Origin: Rhizoctonia solani
Taxonomy: Eukaryota; Basidiomycota; Agaricomycetes; Cantharellales; Ceratobasidiaceae
Reading direction: 5' to 3'
Assembly (NCBI RefSeq): GCF_016906535.1
Contig: NC_057378.1
Coordinates: 2,204,459 to 2,268,458 of the forward strand
DNA length: 64,000 nt
Below, piece after piece: positions 23,864 through 36,409 of the stretch. The position numbers were made by a program, and so were the translations under genes. The notes beneath the pieces were generated by a model. That model ran no database searches, had not been told where the DNA came from, and saw only the letters and a program-made list of their open reading frames with translations. Numbering within the stretch: position 1 is the stretch's first letter; every line of letters begins with the position of its first letter.

Positions 23864-25092
23864 TATACTGTATTTATGAGATCTAGCTTATTGCAAACTA
23901 TCTGTCTTTTTCATCTTTTTTTCTCATTACTTGTACCTATCAATCACCTGTAGAAGATGCGACGAAACTCGTTGAGCGCATAACAGACCCACTTCCCTCA
24001 GGGGCGCCCGGAATAGTACCCGTAGGAACAGCGAATAGTATTGTCGACTTCTGGTGATGCACTTATAGATTTAATTGTTCATGCTTATACTGAGGGGGAA
24101 AGCAGGACTCATTGCACGTCAATCTTAGCAATGACCAACGAGTCGGTTTAAGAGAGTGAGCTCTTATAAGTCATCGCAATCGCATATGACCTAAATTGTT
24201 GACAGAGGTTTCTAAAGGGAAGGCGGGTAGGGAAATGGCACAGCGCGCATGTAAAGTATGTCAGAGGTAGCTCATAGGAAGTCGGATAGTATGTACCCAA
24301 ACAGCTAATACAACTAACCATATCCGAATGCACAAGGCAATTGCCCGTTCCTACTTCCAACGGTTTCTCAATATCCGGATTGGTTGTGAGAGCCTGCTGC
24401 GGAAATACATGAGGGAGAGTGTGTAATGGGTAGTATACATAGCCTGCACATACGTATACCGTGGATCATACTAGCCTGATTATTTTTTAAATCAATCGGA
24501 CTCCAAGATGCCGAATCCTCCCCAACTCAAGCCTTGAACGACATACTATATCCATGTCCAGTGACCTTCAGTACCCGGTTATTCGGTATCACCGCGGTAA
24601 AGACTTTCCGAACATAATGCATGCTCGCGGGCGGATCATCTAATCACGATAATAATAATTGAATTAAGCGGCCTCCAATCAAGCAATGGTGCACGTTTAT
24701 GTGGGCCGCCAACTGGGAGCACATGGCCCTTCTCGCGATCGGCTAATACTAGTTATAATGCTATGGTAGGTTTGTCATCCCGAAATCATGACAACGGATA
24801 GTTGGATTTTGTCCTATATATTAATTTCAGTAAACCTAACCATTTATTCCAGCTATAGATCTAGAAAAATTAATCTTAACCGATCCATTTGGATTGTGCA
24901 TATTCATACCCGTAGCGGGATTGCCACGGAAGGTCAACGGATCAGCCCACGAACATCGGGTATGCGTGGGATGTCACATATATGACCTGGATCTGAATAG
25001 CGCACCGGCCTTTGTTCGTGTAAAAACTCTGTACCATTATATAAATTCCCAATGTTGGCAGTGTGTCAAGCATATTCCTCACGCTGATCTCC
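23864..25092. other. Intergenic stretch, no gene recognised
   Basis: About 1.2 kb between the NLR-like gene and the metalloprotease, both on the plus strand. It holds the NLR 3' region and the protease promoter. Small ORFs show no motif. Confidence 0.6.
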
Positions 25093-26621
25093 ATGCGATC
25101 CACCTTGGTTTCTCTGCTATTTGGTCAGCTAGTCCTAGCTGCGACTTTAGTGCACAATGATGAGATCCCTATCCTAAAGCTAAACGTGGATACCAAACTT
25201 GCAGGTATTCCTGCTAACGACTCTCACTCCTCACAGGAACGCTGACATCCTGCTAGTTCGCTCTTCCCCAGACAATATTAGGGTTGAATTTACAATCGCT
25301 AATACTGGAAGGGAGACGTATAGCATTCTCGAAACTCCCACATCTCTCCTATCCACCGAGTTCTCAACAAACAAGTTCTATCCGGAGAAGAAGGATGGCT
25401 CCCGAAGAAGCCCAATATTCAAAGGCATAAAGGTTTGCTCGGTTTTAATCAAGCTGTGTATCCATGGCCAAATTGACTCCTTTTCGATTCATCCTAGCTC
25501 AAATGGGATGCTGACCGTGCAGCTAAAGGAAACAAAATTTTAAAGCTACTGCCTGGTCGACCGGTCACTGTTACTCATGAATGTAGGGAAATATAAAAGG
25601 TCCAATGGCTTAAATAATCTCCAGTCACTAACTTATGGTATGCATGTAGTTAGTAAACTGTACGACTTTGCCAGGTCGGGTCCGGGCGTCTATAAGCTAC
25701 TGCCTCTTTCCGTACTCCAGCTCATTGACGAGAAAGGGAATCATGTTCTTGGGCAGCTTGACCCTCCTCCTACAGCCGAAATCATAATCAACCAAAAGCT
25801 TCTGAACAATCTCACACACTCGTCAACTAGCGTAATCACCCACAACGGCCACCATAGAGTCGAAGCACTCCAATTTAGGGCCAACTGCGACACTGCACAA
25901 CGAGCAGCGATAAACACAGCAATCGCTGATGCTCAACAACTATCAGCGAACTCCCTCACCAGGCTACGACAACAGGGCATTCCTGCGTGGAGAGAATTAC
26001 CCCGTACATGGTTTGGCTCCTATGAGGAGGAGCGTGTGTACAAGGCAAGGTACACAATGAGCTTGATCACAAGGCCTTTCAACGCATATACGGTGAGATT
26101 TTGAGATTTCGCTCCTTCCCTAGGCTGTGCTAACTGATATCAGTACCATTGTTCTTGCCCTGAGACTAAAGAGTTTCAGGATGTATATGCATATGTCATG
26201 AAGGATCACGCACCAAATGATATTCATCTTTGTCCGAGCTTTTTTGAGGCATCAACGAGGGGATACAACTCACAAGGTAGCTCTTCTTTATTTTTCATGT
26301 CTTTAATCCGAAACTCATATGCGTCCAACTCACTTCAGCTGGAATAATTATTCACGAGTGAGTGTATTGGAAGTTACCTCTTTCTATGAATAACGGCGAT
26401 ATCGTCTTAGAGCCTCACATCTTCAAGCAGACACGGAGGACTACGCCTATGGGTTCCGGGAATGTAGGTATTGGGCGAGTCGTTTCCCTGAGCAGGCGAT
26501 AGAAAACGCGGACAATTATGAATATTATTGTGAGAGTTTGTGGAACACCGTACCTCCAGTAGTGTCGGGCTGGTTTGCACAAGCCACCGAACATTTATTC
26601 AAGACCTTGGTTCTGTGGTGA
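25093..26621 (+). CDS. Secreted deuterolysin-like (M35) zinc metalloprotease
   Basis: M35 aspzincins are secreted proteases. ATG at 25093 gives a signal peptide (MRSTLVSLLFGQLVLAATL). A beta-rich prodomain follows (DNIRVEFTIANTGRETYSIL, KLYDFARSGPGVYKLLP), then the catalytic part with CDTAQRAAINTAIADAQQL, a CSC cysteine pair, and the zinc site HEASH split by an intron after the Glu codon start (about 26353-26412), followed by ADTEDYAYG, which supplies the third-ligand Asp of the family GTxDxxYG motif. It ends FKTLVLW at 26621. Introns of about 52-80 bp are needed, including a 52-bp one (about 25204-25255) giving KLAVRSSPDN. Odd points: Ala-Ser inside HExxH where the family usually has bulkier residues, and no Gly before Thr in the third-ligand motif. 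The gene lies tail to tail with the AIFM2-like gene. Confidence 0.82.
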
Positions 26622-27084
26622 GGTATTGCCACAGTATGGACCTAAATGAGTCCCACGTTTTCTCCTTTCTTTGTTTTCAAATCAAGTACCGTTAATCTGT
26701 CTCCTAAATATACGGGCTTTGTTTAATTATCTGCACCCTCGATCAAGATAACCTCGCTCGAATGTAAGGCGCCCGAATTGGTGTCCCAGTCATGTTCCAC
26801 AAGGGAGGCATTTTCCGACCCACAGCTAATAGGATCTATACGTGTCCCAATGCTGTATCTGACATGTTTACGGCAAACTCGAGAAAGTAAGTTTTCCAAG
26901 CCTAGGTAATAGTAGCCTCCAAATTAAGAGACAAACACAACCAAAGACATTGACCTCTAATAGATTTAAATACAGTTTCCAATAGAATCCTTACATTTAA
27001 TCAGACCATAGAATATCAAATCAGTCTGGATCTCGTAGCTCTCGACTTGAAGCCTTACATTTGGTACCAACACATCACATGGGC
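26622..27084. other. Convergent intergenic region
   Basis: About 460 bp between the 3' ends of the M35 protease (plus) and the AIFM2-like oxidoreductase (minus). No ORF of interest. It should hold both 3' UTRs and polyadenylation signals. Confidence 0.6.
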
Positions 27085-29002
27085 CTATAGCTCTTTATCC
27101 CGCTCATACTCGGCTCCGACGTATGACCACATGCCCACCGCGTCTAAATCATCCTTTCCGTCGTCGCCGACTGTAAGTGTTTGTTCGGGACCCATAACCA
27201 TCGCATAGTGTCTCATGCCAAGTGTGATTTTGATGGCCGGTGGACCGGGTTCGTAGGAAGTGAGAGGCTGCGAGAGAATACTTGCGACGATGTTTTTAGC
27301 AGCTACTTCGGCCTGATTGTATTTCTTAATCAACAAAAGGAAAGAGCGGGGGATGAGAAAGAGGTGACAAACCTGCCAATGAGCCGTATGTCCAGCTTTA
27401 ATCACCCCAAACGCATCCGCCGCGTCTCCGATAGCATATACATGCGGCAGCTCGGTCCCCGGCGCGTTTGTACCCCCATCTTGAACGATAAATCGTGACT
27501 TGGGAGGAAGATCGACTTGCATAGTTCGTAGGACTTTGATCATCCCTGTTTGGTCGTCTATTGCGCGAGGAACCAAGTCGCGCATGAGGGATGTGTTGGG
27601 AGTTTGACCTGTACAGAGCAGCTACATCGTTTAAATGAGTATTCGGCTCAAAACCATGGAGGCAAGGTAAAAGTGAAAAGAATCAGAAGACCCCGGTCGC
27701 CAAAATGGAGAAATACACCGCCCGAGTCACACTGATAGCGATCAGCACTCACGATCAGATCCGCGCATATCTTCTTTCCGTTCTCGGTCTTGACCACTCT
27801 CCTTCCTTGCTCGTCGTACTCGGCGTGTTCGGGAAGTGTAGTCTTGAGATCGAGTCTTTGGCCCAGAATCAAGTTGACGCCGAGCGCGTGCATGGTTTTG
27901 TTGACTTGATCACTTATCATTAGTATTTTGCGGGGAGAAAAAGGGAAGGAAACGATAATGACGTACTCTCGTCGTGTATTTTATTTGGGAACCTTGGTAA
28001 TAATTGCATACGAGAGTGCAAAAGTGTGATTTGTTTGTGGGGGTATAGGCTCTTCAAGTCGCTCGCAAACTCTACCATTTTCCCCAATAATCTGACATTA
28101 AGCCCGAGTGACCAAAGTAGAGAAAGGAACAAACGTACGAATGCCCAACGCACCACCGCCAACGACCAACACGCTCTCAACCAACTTGAGCCGCTTTTGA
28201 GCGCGTTGGAGAAAGGCGACCGCAGCCGACTTGGAACCGTCAAAAGTTTCGAATTTTTTGTCCCCATCGAGATTGATGGTTCTCTCAGCTTTGGAACCGT
28301 ATGCATGTCCGTCATACACGCTCTTTGCGCCCCAAAAGTCGATGGGGCCGGGTAGCTTGGCGCCCAGCGCATAGATAAGATAATCAAACTCGAGGCTGCT
28401 CGTACGCTCTGGAGACGTCTCGTTTGAATACGGCGCGGGAGTATAGACTACCTTGTTCCGCTCCAACTTGATTGCCGTGCCGTGGATAACCCGGTTTGGG
28501 CCGGGTGTAGGGCCGAATAGGTTGTTGTACGGTATAACTTTTTTTTGCGTTAGGGATTGAGATTAGGCGAGGCGAATTAATGAGCTTACAGGCTTTAGTC
28601 TCGTGTGATGGCAGAACGCTGAATCTCGGCAAGACGTACATGTCTGAGTCGAGGGTGTCAGAAACAAATGGGTCAGGGAAAAAAGACGAGAACGCACGGT
28701 TCGCGTGACTTGGTGAGCATGCAATACCTCGGTCAGGTCGGTCGAGGAGATTCGGAGATATGTGCGTACCTGTTTCGTTCTAGTAGAACAACGCGATATC
28801 CCTCCGGGAGCTCTTTCGCGAGGAACTTGGACGCAGCGATACCTACCCAGAGGTAGGTCTATTATGCATATATGAAGAGGCAAGAGGACTGACCACCGTA
28901 CGAGCCACCGAGCACAAGAATAGTTTTTAGAGCCGAGACAAAGGGAACAGACATGACGACAAGTACAAGAGTACCAAAGAAATGAAGCCAAAAGGTACCC
29001 AT
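27085..29002 (-). CDS. AIFM2/FSP1-like FAD-dependent NAD(P)H oxidoreductase
   Basis: Pyridine-nucleotide-disulfide-oxidoreductase-fold protein resembling AIFM2 (AMID/FSP1) and type-II NADH dehydrogenases, which pass electrons from NAD(P)H to quinones. Starts MGTFWLHFFGTLVLVV at 29002 with one hydrophobic N-terminal segment (signal anchor or membrane attachment). The FAD GxGxxG variant LVLGGSYGG follows. Then MYVLPRFSVLPSHE, FDYLIYALGA, the second nucleotide-binding motif VLVVGGGALGI, CADLIVSAD, and the FAD-closing motif HVYAIGDAADAFG near 27430. The C-terminus is WSYVGAEYERDKEL. About seven introns interrupt it. No CxxC redox pair is seen, in keeping with AIFM2/NDH-2 rather than glutathione-reductase-type enzymes. 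The membrane site (mitochondrial, lipid droplet or secretory) cannot be told from sequence. Confidence 0.85.
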
Positions 29003-29746
29003 GGATGTGGTGGGAAGACGCGAGTTGAGTTTATATGCAAGAAAACAAAACAGGTGTGATCGTTCGATCTTGTTATCTGATAAAAGCCCGGGGTGATCTC
29101 GGCTAGGAGTCGAATTGGAAATGATCATTAAGGACCCAATGTCAACGAGGAGAGAATGAGATAATTAAAGATTGCGTTGTCGAGTTCTCAAGGCTGCCGA
29201 AGAGATAGAAGCCGGAGAAAATATGTTGGATGATATGTTTCTGACTAATGGCGTGTTGAATCGTTCGATGGAGTCAGTAAGAGGTGAGTAATAACCCGAG
29301 TCAAGCGTTGGTATTTCAGATTTGGAGAGCGGAATAGCCGCGTTTGGTATGTAGGGCGTAGAGTGGGTGTGTTCCGGCCGGATGAGCACGGGAGGCATAG
29401 ACGCTGGTGTGAGAGAAGAGTGGTTCAGCTATGCCGATGAGGTGATCGAGTGTATGGTACCAAACATAACAAGAGAGCCAATACATCCGAGTCAATTCAG
29501 GTAAGCAGCCAGTGAGAAAGCGGAAGCGGGGCTTGAGAGGTGGTTGGAACACAAAGAAACGTAAGCGAGCACAAAGCCTGAAACTGGACGATGGACTAGG
29601 CATATAGCATATGGTATATTGACGAAAATACAACGGGAACAAGCATTGGACTAGGCGACTGGGCAGAGGGAAGAAGGAATAGAGGGGTGAGGTGGACATG
29701 GATGCACGTGATGTGGGGGTGGCCGTCGACCAAACAACCATCTTCC
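29003..29746. promoter_or_regulatory. Divergent intergenic region
   Basis: About 740 bp between the start of the AIFM2-like gene (minus) and of the RING gene (plus). It must contain both promoters. A minus-strand ORF (29316-29741) has no motif and is probably chance. Confidence 0.45.
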
Positions 29747-32700
29747 ATGGCAGACACCGGCAATGTGTCCCTCGAAGAAATCAAAGCGTCCGCTGCTCGG
29801 CTTGATACAGATGATGAAGAGACAGAAGATCATTGCATTATCTGTCTCCAGAGTGTGGAGGATCGAACAGTGCTGATCAACTGCGCACATGATCGCATGT
29901 GTTTTGAATGTATTAGAAAATGGACTGGTCAGTCTTTTCTTTTTGCTTGTTCTCCTGTGTGTACTTATGTGCGTGAAGAACAGAACAGTCACGACGATGT
30001 CCTCTGTGCAACACACCAATTGGATCCCATCTCATTCACCGCATCCGATCCGAATACGACTACCAAAAGTTTTATCTCGAACCACTGAGGACATCTCCTC
30101 CACCCCAAAATATTCTCACAGAGGCTAGGAATAGCTATCGTGCGAGGACGAGACGACGTAAGCTTCCTTTTTTTCACTGCTCCACTCCACATTCTCTGAC
30201 TAATATACTCGCCTTAGCCTCATCCGCAGCTCGCGAAATCGAACAAGACAACCTCGAGCGCGCAATCGAAAAACGTCGATGGGTGTACAGACATGGCTTG
30301 TTCGCCAAGGTGTGTTCATCGTCAGACATAATTCTTACGTTGCCTGACCGAGCTTCTTCATTATTCTTCATTATCCATTTCCAATTATGGTTGTACGATC
30401 GTCCTCGCCCGTGGATTCGGCCACTTGTCGCCATTGAGTAGCACATTGCCTCCAATTCCCACACCCGCTTTCGTCCCAATCCAACTCCGGCCCAGATCTC
30501 CAACTCTCAGGAACTCCAGAGCCGCTGTCAGATGTTTGTCAGGCGCGAACTGAGGGTCTGGCCGAATCTCGATGTCGAGGTACGTTCCTGCCTTGGTCTT
30601 TGTTTGTTGCTTTGTTGGAGTTTCACCTTTGCTTTGCGCCGATTGCGGGTGTTTACTGGGCGCTGCTTGTTTTCTTCTTTCCTTCTTGCTTCTTCCTCCC
30701 GAGCCATGATGGTATAAGAAACTCGGGTCCCTGTTTTTCCTGGTTACTATTTAGTCAACCCGGACTAGGACGTTCCCCGGGGTATGACGCCCCGTGTCCC
30801 CTCCTCTCCCCCAACGCACTACTTGGTGTTTCACAATGAATACCCAAACAACAGCTTTGGGAGTCAGTGGGCGGTCTAGCGCTAATCAATCAATTCAGCT
30901 CTCAGCGAGCACTGAATAGCCTATTCATTCAATGATACACTGTTCCTTGTTGGTGCTGGTCTATTCATTCTCGCCGACCTTTCCTTGGTCTTTACATGCA
31001 ATATATATATAACATCATATTAATCTCTTCTCATAGTTCCTGACCTCGTTCATCCTCTCCCTCGCCAAATCAATCGACATTCGCACTGAACCAGCTGTCA
31101 AACTCATATCTGAATTCTTCGACATTAACGGGCGGCCGTCTCCTGCAGGGGGGACTGTTGCTGAACATTTCGTGCATGGTACGATAATCTATTTACTTCA
31201 CGTTTTAAGTGCTGACCCCTTATGCTTCTTGTGGGCGCTCTGGCTGCTTTTGGCAATTGTCATATGACTGTTATTGCACTATTCCGTTTTTGGTATCTAA
31301 CATTTTTATTCCGTTTATGGAAATTAACTTGGCTGCTCGCCGAGTGTAGAGTTTTACTCGTATCTTCGCTCTCCATTCCGAGACTTGCCAGCATACGACG
31401 CAATAGCTCAAGTAAGCTCTATAACGCATCTCGCTCTCAAACTCAATTTATTTATTTATTTTAGTATGACACCCCAGACAACATCGAGCCACCCCCAACA
31501 ACCATTTCTCGCCCCGACACTAGCCAGCGCCAAACCGAACCTGGACCATCTGGCTCAAGGAGACCTGACGCTCGCGAGAGGTATGGTTATGATCCTGAAG
31601 ACGACCCGCTCGAGGCCTCGCCGAGGGACGCACAAGACGATAGCGAGCTGGACATGGACGAGCGGTGGATCGAGGTTCCGCCTGGTCGGAGGGGCGGTAG
31701 GGCTAGGAGAGAGGATATCTGGGATGACGAGCCGAGGAGCAGGAGTAGGAGCAAGGCAAGGGATAGGAGAGACGAACAGTTCGAGAGGGAAGATGGTAGA
31801 GATAGAGGGTCAGGGAGGGAAAGGAGTTCTCGAAGGGGTCGGGACTCGTCAAGGCGCGGTGAAGGGGAAGCTAGAGGTCGCGGGTCAAGGAGGGACAGAA
31901 GCAGGGACGAAGGAGGGTACAGGCGGTCGCCCACGCTAGGAAGGGATCGGTCATCGTCGTCAAGTCCATCGTCAATGCGAGACAGAGGCTGGTATGCAAG
32001 CGGTGGCCGACAGTCCAAGAGGCAGCCATCAACATCAAGGTCTCCGTCTATACGAGACCGAAAAGGCAAGCGACGGGCAGACGACTATAGACAAAGGGAT
32101 ACAAGTCGAGATGGCGATTCTGGCAGGAGGGGCCACAAGGACAAGAGCCGGACTGGGTACGATGGCAGGAAAGGTGGAATCGGGGAACGTGGCGCAACTC
32201 AATGGGAAACAGGGACTAGCTACACCAAGGATCGGAACAATGACGAACCGCACAATCGCAATCAAGGGCAAAAGGGGAAATACAATGATGCGCGAGCGGG
32301 GATTGACAATGACGAACACAAGGGGAAGAACGATACCCGCAAACGGTGGGATGGGGATGACGAGAGAGGCTCAGCTGTTCGATATCGAGATGATGATGGC
32401 GATGGAGGAAAAGCTCACTCTGCACGCTTTCCGGAGTCTTTACGCCATAGAGGAGATGGTAGCTCCGACGACTCGGCTCGCAATAATGACCAACAACCCC
32501 CCTACTCTTCTCTTCACCGATTCTCCCCGGAAGATTATGACGAATATTCAGCTAGACGACGTTCCCACCCCTATGAAGAGCGAAAATCTCAGTCCGAGTA
32601 CGATTATGACCTAGACTCTTCCGTTCATAACCGACCGATGTCACACGAACCCGCTCCCAGACCCTCGAAGCGCACCCGAAGCCCCTCACCGAAAAGCAAT

Positions 32701-33780
32701 AAGGAGGAAACGGGCCGAGACCAAAAGCGAGTCGCGGTGGATGGACATCATGAGCATGATTCGCATCGCTCGCCTTCAACTAATACCCGGTCCCACAAAA
32801 CTCATGGGAGCTATCGGTCTGGGTCCATACCCAGAGATACGCAAACACGTTCCCGCAGTCGCTCAACCAGTCGGCCCGCCCATCACCACAACGTGCAGGA
32901 GCCCAAAGCATCCGGAGTGGAGCGTTCTGGCACTGCCTTGGAGTCTGTCCATCCCTCGTTTGGTCACATACCTCCCGTGGTCGATCAGCCTCTGTCAACA
33001 CAGCCCGGTGACAATCGAGAGACCACAAGGACAGATACGACAAAGGTCGAGAGACATCGCGCGCCGCGTTTAACACCTCTTGCATCTATTCGCGCGCATT
33101 TGCAAGGGCGATCTCGGTCTTCGGACCAAGACACGATGAACGAAGGTGTTGGGATCAAAGCTAGCCCTAGTCAGTCGACAACTCCAGTTGAATCGAGTGC
33201 GACAAATGATTCCACCTTGTTGCCGAGCGCAGTCGAACGATCATCCCTGGCGCTAAACACTCTGAATACAAACTCAATTCACGTCAGGCCAGATTCGTCA
33301 GAGGAACCAAATGGGTCGAGTGTTTCATACTCCATTCTTGGAGCTGCAGCTGCTGCACGTTCTCAAGTCCAGCCTCCGCTTATCACAACCAGTTCTGACT
33401 CGACACAACGTGTGCGCCCTAATTCCACAGTGGGGCGCAATCGCCTGGTGCTCGCACGCCTTGAGGCCTTACGTTCAGCGACAGACTCAAGCTCCCATCT
33501 GTCTGAGAATGCTTTGTCTGGCGAGGCTCTGCCGGAGAAGACCTCCGCATCACCGACTCTGCCCGACTCGCTTGGGAACCAGAGCGCCACAAATACGCAA
33601 CATGACGACGGCCAGTTGTCCACTAGCCCGATTAGGCAACTGGGCGCTGATCCGGCGGATGTCAACGCGCCGGCGGCACGGTTTCAAGTTGAACGTAGGC
33701 TAAAGCTACAGGCTAGGCTCGCTGCTCGTAAACGCGAGATTAATGCTGTGGTGGGTCCCAAGGATGCGTCCCCACTCTGA
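29747..33780 (+). CDS. TOPORS-like RING E3 ubiquitin ligase with RS-rich C-terminus
   Basis: ATG at 29747 (MADTGNVSLEEIKASAARLD). The first exon has CIICL and NCAHDRMCFECIRKW; after a roughly 51-bp intron the RING closes with RRCPLC, giving C3HC4. Downstream exons hold a conserved helical region typical of fungal TOPORS/DUF-like RING proteins (MFVRRELRVWPNLDVE, RTEPAVKLISEFFDINGR, GGTVAEHFVH, EFYSYLRSPFRDLPAYDAI). A long final exon (31465-33780) is rich in Arg, Ser, Asp and Gly with many RSRS and RDR runs and ends VVGPKDASPL. Human TOPORS likewise joins an N-terminal RING to an RS-rich tail and acts in the nucleus as a ubiquitin/SUMO ligase, so a nuclear role tied to transcription or splicing is inferred. 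The gene is tail to tail with the homeobox gene. Confidence 0.85.
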
Positions 33781-34657
33781 GCGAGAGGGACCATCAGGTT
33801 TACTCTCTTCCCAAAGTTCGATCAATGTGGGTTTCACGACATTGTGATATGACCGACGAGTGTATTTCCTTAAATGTATGTTGAAAGATGAAATGCAACG
33901 GTGACCCACGTACTCCATACGTATGGGACATCCAACGCAAAACTCTATCTCTCCAGACGCGTCACAATTGCCTCGGGTGGGGCAAAAATTCTAGTAGGAT
34001 TTACGGCTTTGTACTATGAACTGGCCTTATTGTCAGGATGGTAATCTATAGAATCTGATGTTGTGGCCACGCGACTTTGATAACCATCAGCGATTCCCGT
34101 TCCGATCGCAAGCCGGTCAGCTAAAATCAACCAGGGAAGTCTCTACAAGTCTGATTACCATTACGGCCTGGGCTAGGCGTTAAGATACTATATCCGCAGT
34201 CCGGGGACAAATGGGACATGTAGGGTATGAATTGAGTTGCATTGTATTATTCAGTGCATCACCGGCAGTAATCAAACAGGGGCTGGGATACAGTCAACTA
34301 TACTAAAGCATAAGACCGGAAAAATGAAAATATAAAATCGAATAGGGTAACAGGATTTCAAGACAGGGCGTAGTGAGCGTCGTTGTTCTAAGCGAAAAGA
34401 AACGAAAAGAATAAGATCCACAAACAGGTTACGAAGAAAGCAATAGCACAACAGAGCGAAAACCACTGACCAAGGGAGACGGCATATACAAAGAAACGTG
34501 TGGGACACGGACTAAAACGAGCATACACAAACAGGAAAACGATAAAAGAGAGCATTCAAGTTTCACCTTCAATTCCAAGTCATAACGTTGAATATCATGT
34601 ATGAGAGATTGCATATTGAGCTCATAAGGCCATTGGCGTGTAAAATAGGTTCAGGAT
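33781..34657. other. Convergent intergenic region
   Basis: About 880 bp between the 3' ends of the RING gene and the homeobox gene. No gene seen. It has purine-rich tracts (34300-34480) and no clear repeats. Confidence 0.55.
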
Positions 34658-36409
34658 TCAGTCTCGACTCGCGTCTTCGGATGAACGCCGGCTATGTGAA
34701 AGACCACGAGATGTTTGCGGAGGGGCAGGCTCGGGCTCGGACCTGGCTTGTTCACCCGACTTGGGTGAAGATTCGGCGAGCAGCGGACGATGGGAATCGA
34801 GGGCCGTTGGGGCAGAATGCGTCCGTTCGGGGCTAGTCGGTGCATTCTCGCCAGCTTCTAGGCTCCTAGCAGGGGTGGTTCCAAACAGCTCGAGCCCTAG
34901 ACCGCGGTCAGAGCGTGGGCGAATGTCGGATACCAATGTAGCACTCAAAGGTGGATCGGACCTCGCCCTTTCCCCGCCCAGCCCGTGAAGGAGCGACGGG
35001 AGCCCAGTGGTGCTTGGAAGCGGACGCATGTAACGAGGGTTCGTGTGAGGGTGATTCCAAATAGGCGTGGGTTCCAACGGTTGCGGTGGCGGCAACCCAG
35101 TTGGTAAGAGAGATGGGCGACGAGCGGGGGCGGGGTGGGTCGATGTAGTCGGACTAAGTATAGGCCCGCTTGATTCCTCACGCGACCTCTCGTTGTCCGG
35201 CCAAATCGGAGGCAGAGTCGTATCCTCCCTAGAGACGGAGCTAGCAGGCACGGGGGAGCGTACGTGAGATGGACTATGAAAGCTTCGGTCGTAATATGAA
35301 GCTGGTGAGCGGGTATATTCTGGCTCGGGTGGGGCATACTGTGGTGGCGGATAGGCTCCGCTCGGATACTCATAGCTACTTTCCCCGTGAAGAGCATTGT
35401 ACGATAGGCTGGAGGACCCTCGACGATGGGAGCTCAATCGTTGGGTCCTTCGTAGTAACGGCGATGTGTCAACTGCGGGGTGCCTAGACTCTCCATACGT
35501 GTATGGGTGAGGAGAGGTATAGGGTCGAGGGTGTGGTGGGTCGTAGTATGCTGAATTATAGTTGAAGACACGGTATGGGCCAGAAGTTTGAGGGGTCAAT
35601 GGCTGGCGGGACCCTCCAGCACCGCTACTCGCTTGTTGCTGTGCCTTGGACTTTTGTCGCTGATTCTATTAAAAAGCCTATTAGATTTTGTATTCGCAGT
35701 AGGTTCAAGAGCACTGAAACCAACCTGAAACCAAACCTGGAAAAGCGCATGACGTAAGCTTTGAGAGTAACTCGAGCATGTGGAATAGATACTCACCTGA
35801 ACTCTCCGTGCACTGAGTCCAATCTCTCGCCCACATTGTTCCCTCTGCTCCGTCGTCGGAAAACGCGTCTGGAAATCCATACACCGGTCAGCCAAGTTAC
35901 GTTATGCATATATTCAGCCTCAAACTTACTTGCGAGAGCAATCGGTGGAGCGCGGTGAGTTGGTCGGGAGTCATCAATGTCCGCGTTCGCTTTTTGGGAG
36001 CGGGCATTATGGGCTGCTCGGCGTGTTCGCTGGTCTCAGAGCCGCTAACAGATCCGTGTCTCTCGTCTCCCTCATCCTCCAGTTCCTCGCTCCTGCCCCG
36101 CTTCACTCCTCGTGCATTATCTGAGGCTCGCATTGATTCCGGTGGCGTGGCGTGTCGGATGCTGGTTCTAGTAGTCGTTTGTTGTGTAGTAGATGAAGTC
36201 GAATATTTATCAGAGTCAATAAACCGAGATGACCGTGGTATATAGTGTGAAGTTAGAGCGCTGAAAGCGGGGGAGGCAATATGAGTGGGACGCCCAACGT
36301 GTATCATGGAGGGACTAGTAGTCGAGAAAGAGGGTCCAAGTTGATGAGAGGCTGATGATGGCAAGCTGGGTGGTGACGGTAGTGGGGATTGGGAGGGGCG
36401 ATTCGACAT
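34658..36409 (-). CDS. Homeodomain transcription factor
   Basis: The homeodomain is assembled from three exons: KKRTRTLMTPDQLTALHRLL (about 35935-36010), TRFPTTEQREQCGREIGLSA (about 35810-35870), and RRVQ/VWFQ joined across a roughly 60-bp intron to NQRQKSKAQQQ (about 35640-35665). Helix 3 thus reads RRVQVWFQNQRQKSK, with the conserved Trp, Phe and Asn for DNA contact. There is no three-residue TALE insertion. The N-terminus from 36409 (MSNRPSQSPLPS) and the C-terminal 300 residues are low-complexity Pro/Ser/Tyr-rich, as in fungal regulators. An upstream in-frame Met at 36460 is possible but less likely. No mating-type partner (HD1/HD2 pair, MIP) lies nearby, so it is probably a general developmental regulator rather than a mating factor. 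Confidence 0.88.

Noticed and set aside
29316..29741. Minus-strand ORF of 141 codons between the AIFM2-like and RING genes
   Set aside because: No motif, low-complexity Ser/Pro/Tyr content, and it lies in a promoter region. It is probably chance.
34945..35397. Alternative minus frame of 150 codons in the homeobox gene tail
   Set aside because: Overlaps the 313-codon frame that continues directly from the homeodomain. It is Pro/Arg-rich by frame-shifted low complexity.
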